Shown in pieces: positions 6,393 through 9,635 of a DNA stretch of 9,635 nt. Positions within the stretch are counted from its first letter, which is position 1; every line of letters begins with the position of its first letter. The notes under the pieces are model-generated. The model saw only the letters and a list, made by a program, of their open reading frames with translations. It had not been told where the DNA came from and did no database searches. Origin of the DNA: JBFWNZ01 sp050250795. Lineage in GTDB: Bacteria > Pseudomonadota > Alphaproteobacteria > UBA8366. The position numbers were made by a program, and so were the translations under genes. The stretch is from contig JBFWNZ010000136.1 in the NCBI GenBank assembly GCA_050250795.1, positions 1 through 9,635 of the forward strand, written 5' to 3'.

Positions 6393-6680
6393 ATGCTCTG
6401 CTTCGTCTATGTCCTGGGCAGCGCAACCGAACGCGGGCCGCGCACCTATGTCGGCTGGACGCTGGACCTGGAGCGGCGCCTTGCGCAGCACAATGCGGGA
6501 TCGGGTGCGCGATCGACACGCGGACGATGCTGGATGCTTCTGTATGCCGAGCGGCACGACAGCCGGGAAGCGGCGATGCGACGCGAATGGCGCCTCAAGC
6601 GGGACCGCCGCTTCCGCCGGCGGCTCGCCGCCTGCATCGCTGCCTTCAGCGCCGACGGCGCTGCAACCGCCGGAGCCTGA
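6393..6680 (+). CDS. GIY-YIG nuclease family protein (YhbQ/UPF0213-like)
   Basis: 95 residues, the size of the stand-alone GIY-YIG proteins of the YhbQ/UPF0213 group. The order of motifs fits: 'FVYVLGS' in place of GIY, 'TYVGWT' in place of YIG with Tyr19, 'LERRLAQHNAG' with the conserved Arg28/29, His33 and Asn34, 'GARSTRG', and 'REWRLKRD' with Glu65 as the expected metal ligand. All main catalytic positions appear present. Members of this group are thought to cleave or bind DNA, but the biological role is poorly defined. The C-terminal end is basic, then Ala-rich. The ribosome binding site before ATG 6393 is weak (GCGGGCGG). The gene ends three bases before the stop of a convergent lipoprotein gene, without a terminator between them. 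Confidence 0.85.
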   Translation: MLCFVYVLGSATERGPRTYVGWTLDLERRLAQHNAGSGARSTRGRCWMLLYAERHDSREAAMRREWRLKRDRRFRRRLAACIAAFSADGAATAGA

Positions 6681-6683
6681 CCG

Positions 6684-6971
6684 TCAAAGCTGGCATTTGA
6701 GATAGGCGCCCGCAAAGACGAATGCCTCTTCGCTCAGGCCGATGCTCCGTTCGCGATTGGCATGCAGGATGACCGCCTCGATGACCGCATCGCGTCGATC
6801 GGCCTTCAGACGCTGATAGGTGCACTCGCACGCCTGCTTGAACGCCTTGCCGTCGGACATGCATGCTTCAACGAACTTGCCTTCATCGTCGCAAGCTGCC
6901 AGCCCCAAGCCAACTACCGCCAACGAAAGTATCTTTGCTATCTTGCGCCGCATTCTCCCCATGCACCGCAC
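6684..6971 (-). CDS. Small putative lipoprotein
   Basis: 95 residues from GTG 6971. A basic start and hydrophobic stretch end in the lipobox 'GLAAC', so the mature chain would begin at Cys27 (counted from GTG) and be lipid-anchored. Asp-Asp after the cysteine favours inner-membrane retention by the E. coli rule, which may not hold here. The mature part is about 69 residues, has four more cysteines including a 'CECTY' pair, and probably folds as a small helical disulfide-bonded domain. I do not recognise a family. Possible starts are GTG 6971 (GAGGA nine bases upstream), ATG 6962 (weak site) and ATG 6953, which gives the most typical signal peptide but has its GGGGAG only one base away. A promoter is predicted just upstream. 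The gene is divergent from the HIT gene and convergent with the GIY-YIG gene. Confidence 0.75.
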   Translation of the reverse strand: MRCMGRMRRKIAKILSLAVVGLGLAACDDEGKFVEACMSDGKAFKQACECTYQRLKADRRDAVIEAVILHANRERSIGLSEEAFVFAGAYLKCQL

Positions 6972-6992
6972 CCCAAACGATCCTCATCCATA

Positions 6993-7021
6993 AGTGTAGT
7001 GGTATCGACCCGATCCGTGAA
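6993..7021 (-). promoter_or_regulatory. Weak predicted promoter of the lipoprotein gene
   Basis: On the minus strand TTCACG (7021-7016) and TACACT (6998-6993) are 17 bases apart and match 4 of 6 positions each. Transcription would start near 6986 and leave about 15 bases before GTG 6971, including GAGGA. It is moderately convincing only because spacing and leader both fit. Confidence 0.3.
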
Positions 7022-7036
7022 CGCGCTTTGACATCC

Positions 7037-7450
7037 ATGTTCCAACTCCATGAACGACTTGCAGCCGACAGCCATCTGGCGGGCCGGGCTGCCGGCTGCC
7101 AGATCCGTCTGGTCGACGATGCCCGTTACTTCTGGCTTCTGCTGGTGCCGGAGGTGGCGGAGATGCGAGACCTGCACGATCTGCCGCCCGAGCAGCTGAC
7201 CGCCGTCATGCGGCTTGCCGCGGGACTGGGCCGCGCGCTACAGGCCGCGACGCGCGCCGACAAGATCAACACCGCAGCCATCGGCAACATGGTGCCCCAG
7301 CTTCACATCCATGTCGTGGCGCGCCATCGCGACGACGCGGCCTGGCCGCAGCCTGTCTGGGGCGCCGGCAAGCCGGTACCGCTGCCCGCGGAGGAGCGGA
7401 CAGCGCGCCTCGCGCAGGTCGGGGCCATGCTGCGCGACCTCGAAACCTGA
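7037..7450 (+). CDS. HIT family protein (histidine-triad-like hydrolase)
   Basis: 137 residues from ATG 7037. 'FQLHERLAADSH' at the start, 'LVDDARYFWLLLVPEV' and 'NMVPQLHIHVVARHRDD' place it in the HIT superfamily, whose members split nucleotide conjugates such as Ap4A or AMP esters. His90 and His92 are present; the third position of the usual triad is Val94. His92 corresponds to the usual nucleophile, so catalysis remains possible. The open frame extends upstream of 7037, but sequence before it does not look like HIT protein, and 'MFQLHERLAADS' is a natural N-terminus. There is no ribosome binding site before the ATG, so a leaderless or weakly translated message is possible. It lies immediately upstream of the LLM oxidoreductase gene and is probably co-transcribed with it. 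Confidence 0.88.
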   Translation: MFQLHERLAADSHLAGRAAGCQIRLVDDARYFWLLLVPEVAEMRDLHDLPPEQLTAVMRLAAGLGRALQAATRADKINTAAIGNMVPQLHIHVVARHRDDAAWPQPVWGAGKPVPLPAEERTARLAQVGAMLRDLET

Positions 7451-7465
7451 GCGGAGATGCCGGCG

Positions 7466-8383
7466 ATGCAGATGGGGGTCTTCTTTCCGCAACTGGAGAT
7501 CGGCAGCGATCCCGGCGCGATTCGCGATTTCGCACAGACCGCAGAGGATCTCGGCTACGATTTCATCGAGACCATGGATCATGTGATGGGGGTAAATCCG
7601 GACAGCCGCCCCGGCTTTTCCGGCCCCTATACACACCGTTCCGCCTTTCGCGAGGCCCTGGTCCTGCTGGGCTTTATCGCCGGCTGCACGCGGCGGCTCG
7701 GTCTGATGACCGCGGTCCTGATCCTCTCGCAGCGCCAGACGACGCTGGTCGCCAAACAGGCGGCGGAACTGGACCTGCTGTCCCAGGGGCGCCTGCGGCT
7801 GGGCATCGGCGTCGGCTGGAACCGCGACGAATGCGAAAGCATGGGCATGAACTTCCGCGACCGCGGTGCGCGGGTGGAAGAGCAGATCGCCCTGTTGCGG
7901 GCGCTGTGGACGCAGGAGCTTGTGACCCTCGACGGGCGCTGGCATCGGGTTCGCGATGCCGGCATCAATCCGCTGCCGGTCCAGCGGCCCATCCCGATCT
8001 GGATCGGGGGCATGGCCGACGCGGTTCTGGACCGGATCGGCCGCCTGGGCGACGGATGGCTGCCGAAATTCCCGAGCCTCGATCCGACGCTTCAAGGCCG
8101 GGGCATGAAACGGCGCGAGGAATCCCCCGAGGCCCTGATCGCAAGGGTCCATGCCAGCGCAAGGGCCGCGGGCCGCGATCCGGCAGCCATCGGCATCGAG
8201 GGGCGCGTCAACCTGGGCGGGCGCACGCCCGACGAGTGGATGCGCGAACTGGCAGCCTGGCAAGCGCTCGGCGCCACGCATATGCATGTCAAGACGATGG
8301 ACCGCGGCCTCACGCCCACGGAACAGATCGACCTGCTGCGCCGCTTCCGCGACTGCGTCGGGCCGCCCGACTGGCGGCCCTGA
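7466..8383 (+). CDS. Luciferase-like monooxygenase, probable F420-dependent LLM class oxidoreductase
   Basis: About 305 residues with the TIM-barrel plan of the bacterial luciferase family. 'MGVFFPQLEIG' forms strand one and 'FAQTAEDLGYDFIETMDHVMG' strand two. 'LILSQRQTTLVAKQAAELDLLSQGRLRLGIGVGWNRDE' is the family's most typical block, and 'RPIPIWIGGMADAVLDRIGRLGDGWLP' the second signature. These features are closest to the F420-type LLM subgroup; FMN use cannot be excluded. It should be a cytosolic flavin- or deazaflavin-dependent oxidoreductase of unknown substrate. I prefer ATG 7466 because GGAG (7453-7456) is nine bases before it, whereas the same GGAG directly abuts ATG 7457; the two differ by three residues. 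The HIT gene ends 15 bases upstream of this start. A convergent gene ends 18 bases beyond its stop. Confidence 0.92.
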   Translation: MQMGVFFPQLEIGSDPGAIRDFAQTAEDLGYDFIETMDHVMGVNPDSRPGFSGPYTHRSAFREALVLLGFIAGCTRRLGLMTAVLILSQRQTTLVAKQAAELDLLSQGRLRLGIGVGWNRDECESMGMNFRDRGARVEEQIALLRALWTQELVTLDGRWHRVRDAGINPLPVQRPIPIWIGGMADAVLDRIGRLGDGWLPKFPSLDPTLQGRGMKRREESPEALIARVHASARAAGRDPAAIGIEGRVNLGGRTPDEWMRELAAWQALGATHMHVKTMDRGLTPTEQIDLLRRFRDCVGPPDWRP

Positions 8384-8401
8384 CGCAGTGCCGACCGATT
8401 C

Positions 8402-8743
8402 TTAAATCCCCAGCTTGTCGACGCAGGCGTCTGCCACCGCCTTGTTCGGCTTTGCCGCGCCCGGCATCGTCGCCCAGCCGTCCTGCATGACCAGATCGGG
8501 CCGGCCATACCAGCCCGCCGCCTTCAGTTCGGCCATCTTGGCATCCATGTCGGGGTCGCCCTTTGCCTGGGCGACGCAGATCGGCGTCAGCGCGGACACG
8601 ACGGCGGCCGTGGCGCGTTCATCCGCCATCCGACCTGCCGCAGTCGGGCTCATCCAACCGCCGACCGTGGCATATCCCGCGGCTGCGGCAACACCCAGGA
8701 TGGCACCGACCACGCCGGGAAGAATCCATTTCCGATTCTGCAT
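8402..8743 (-). CDS. Small exported or membrane-anchored hypothetical protein
   Basis: 113 residues. 'MQNRKW' is followed by a hydrophobic Gly/Ala/Val helix (about 7-28) that could be an uncleaved anchor or a signal peptide. The rest (about 30-113) is an Ala-rich domain in the periplasm with Cys56 and Cys107, a possible disulfide, and 'GWYGRPDLVMQDGWATMPG' in the middle. I do not recognise a named family. ATG 8743 has GGGAG nine bases upstream, and a TATAAT box lies about 40 bases before it. The gene is convergent with the LLM gene and tandem to the beta-propeller gene, from which a 96-base AT-rich gap separates it, so it is probably its own transcription unit. Confidence 0.78.
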   Translation of the reverse strand: MQNRKWILPGVVGAILGVAAAAGYATVGGWMSPTAAGRMADERATAAVVSALTPICVAQAKGDPDMDAKMAELKAAGWYGRPDLVMQDGWATMPGAAKPNKAVADACVDKLGI

Positions 8744-8782
8744 ATCGACTCTCTCCCTATTCTGACGTTTCTATGGAGAGCC

Positions 8783-8788
8783 ATTATA
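8783..8788 (-). promoter_or_regulatory. -10 box of the small exported protein gene
   Basis: A perfect TATAAT on the minus strand (8788-8783) in a segment with only 22 G/C of 70 bases (8761-8830), in a window that is otherwise mostly above 60 percent GC. The -35 is poor (GTAGAA at a 17-base spacing), so an activator or an UP-element-like AT stretch may help. A small inverted repeat, ATGG-AGAG-CCAT (8773-8784), overlaps the downstream edge of the box. The leader to ATG 8743 is about 33 bases. Confidence 0.45.
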
Positions 8789-8839
8789 TGCAATTTTATT
8801 TCTTATTCTACCCTCTGAAAGCAATAAAAAGACCGGACA

Positions 8840-9635
8840 TCAACTGCACCCGATCGCGTAGATGCCTTCGACGCGCGGCAGCGGGTGGGTGGACCAGGTT
8901 TGCCCGCCATCCTCGGTGCCGAACACCTGCCCGCGACGCGCCCCGCACCAGACGCGCTGCGGACTGGTCGGGCTCTGCGCAATCGTCATCAGGGTGCTGT
9001 CGATCGACACCCCATGGTCGAAGCGCTGCCAGGACCGGCCATAGTCGCGGCTACGGTACAGCGAACCGGCGTCGCTGATGGAAGCGATGCTGAGGGCGGC
9101 GTACATCGTCTCCGGGTCGTGCGGCGACACCTGAACGTCGCGGGTGTAGGTCAGCGGCGAGAACCGTCCGATGCCGATCTCGGCCCAGCTATCGCCCCGG
9201 TCCTCGCTGAGGAAGATGCCCATTCGGTTGGCGAGGTGCAGCGCCCCCGGATGCGTGGGGCTGGTCGTGACGGCATGGGAATCCAGCATGCCCTCATGGG
9301 TGACATCGCTGATGATGCTGCTCTTGAGCCGCTCCTGCTGCGCCATGGCCAGCAGCGGCGTGTTGCAATCCGCCCAGCTGTCGCCGCCATCGAGGCTGCG
9401 CACGACCCCGCCCACTTCCATCGCCGCATAGACGGTACCGGGATCGACGGGGTCCAGCGCAATCCGGACGACGCGCATCGGGAAACCCTGGCGGATCATG
9501 CCCTGCGGCTCGGGCACCGGAAGCTGCCGCCAGGTCGCCCCGCCGTCGCGGGTGCGGAAGATGCTGGTGTGCTCGGTTCCCACATACAGGGTCCCGGGCT
9601 CCGTCGGATGCAGGCACATCGACCAGACCACCCGC
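8840..9635 (-). CDS. Asp-box (BNR) beta-propeller protein, C-terminal part; 5' end outside window
   Basis: The frame is open to the window edge, so the start lies beyond 9635; the GTG at 9631 is probably internal. At least 263 residues are visible, with five Asp-box motifs: RTRDGGATW, RSLDGGDSW, LSEDRGDSW, RSRDYGRSW and GTEDGGQTW. Between them lie 'P.DPGT(L/V)Y' strands. This pattern is that of BNR/sortilin-like WD40/YVTN-type propellers, often annotated as glycosyl hydrolase-like or exo-alpha-sialidase-like. Asp boxes are structural, so the sequence does not prove enzymatic activity, and no catalytic site can be identified. The two ends of the propeller should close with a missing N-terminal strand. 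The protein stops with 'IGCS'. No clear terminator follows; a T-rich stretch after the stop has no stem before it. Confidence 0.85.
   Translation of the reverse strand, partial: RVVWSMCLHPTEPGTLYVGTEHTSIFRTRDGGATWRQLPVPEPQGMIRQGFPMRVVRIALDPVDPGTVYAAMEVGGVVRSLDGGDSWADCNTPLLAMAQQERLKSSIISDVTHEGMLDSHAVTTSPTHPGALHLANRMGIFLSEDRGDSWAEIGIGRFSPLTYTRDVQVSPHDPETMYAALSIASISDAGSLYRSRDYGRSWQRFDHGVSIDSTLMTIAQSPTSPQRVWCGARRGQVFGTEDGGQTWSTHPLPRVEGIYAIGCS

Noticed and set aside
7028..7033. Perfect TTGACA just before the HIT start
   Set aside because: No -10 box follows at 16-18 bases, and transcription would begin inside the gene; probably chance.
6863..7036. N-terminal extension of the HIT gene
   Set aside because: It would overlap the lipoprotein gene antisense and adds Cys/Pro-rich sequence not like HIT proteins; ATG 7037 gives a natural N-terminus.
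7238..8287. 349-codon minus-strand frame opposite HIT and LLM genes
   Set aside because: Antisense shadow; the plus-strand genes carry unmistakable family motifs.
8800..8839. Intrinsic terminator after the beta-propeller gene
   Set aside because: There is a T-rich run on the minus strand but no stable stem directly before it.
1..9635. Defence system, CRISPR array, mobile element or tRNA
   Set aside because: No spaced repeats, transposase, integrase or cloverleaf-like sequence were seen. The GIY-YIG gene alone, of the YhbQ type, is not evidence of a mobile or defence element.

Overview
The window is GC-rich chromosomal DNA that fits an alphaproteobacterium, plausibly Rhodospirillales-like. 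This rests on codon use, dense gene packing and the mix of families (SDR, EamA, carboxymuconolactone decarboxylase-like and luciferase-like monooxygenase proteins), and no marker gene fixes the taxonomy. I see no tRNA, rRNA, insertion sequence, CRISPR array or phage gene. No stretch longer than about 150 bases lacks a gene.

Layout. (i) 1-1027: the 3' part of a secretin gene (+), cut by the window edge. (ii) 1103-2605: a convergent gene (-) for a TPR protein with a sulfotransferase-like domain. It is noticeably poorer in GC than its neighbours. (iii) 2606-2756: a divergent control region with a good sigma70-type promoter for the minus-strand gene, whose spacer is filled by a perfect inverted repeat, plus two copies of a near-palindrome around the start of the next gene. 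(iv) 2757-5250: a tight operon (+) of an SDR oxidoreductase, an EamA/DMT transporter without a normal start codon, and a tandem-duplicated carboxymuconolactone decarboxylase-like protein. (v) 5333-6123: a possible 22-codon leader ORF with a strong ribosome binding site that runs into a membrane-anchored coiled-coil protein of unknown function. (vi) 6165-6680: a small conserved-looking protein and a GIY-YIG nuclease-like protein (+). (vii) 6684-6971: a small lipoprotein (-), convergent with the GIY-YIG gene. (viii) 7037-8383: a HIT-family protein and a luciferase-like (F420-type) oxidoreductase, closely spaced (+). (ix) 8402-8743: a small exported or anchored protein (-) with its own AT-rich promoter region. 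(x) 8840-9635: the C-terminal part of an Asp-box (BNR) beta-propeller protein (-), cut by the window edge.

How the genes work together. The SDR, transporter and CMD-like genes overlap or abut and are probably one transcript serving uptake or export and oxidation of a small organic compound. The substrate cannot be read from the sequence. The HIT and LLM genes are 6-15 bases apart and probably co-transcribed. The rest looks like ordinary housekeeping or accessory content. I found no convincing new multi-gene system. The most checkable oddities are the operator-like repeat inside a promoter, the missing canonical start of the transporter, and the leader ORF at 5333.
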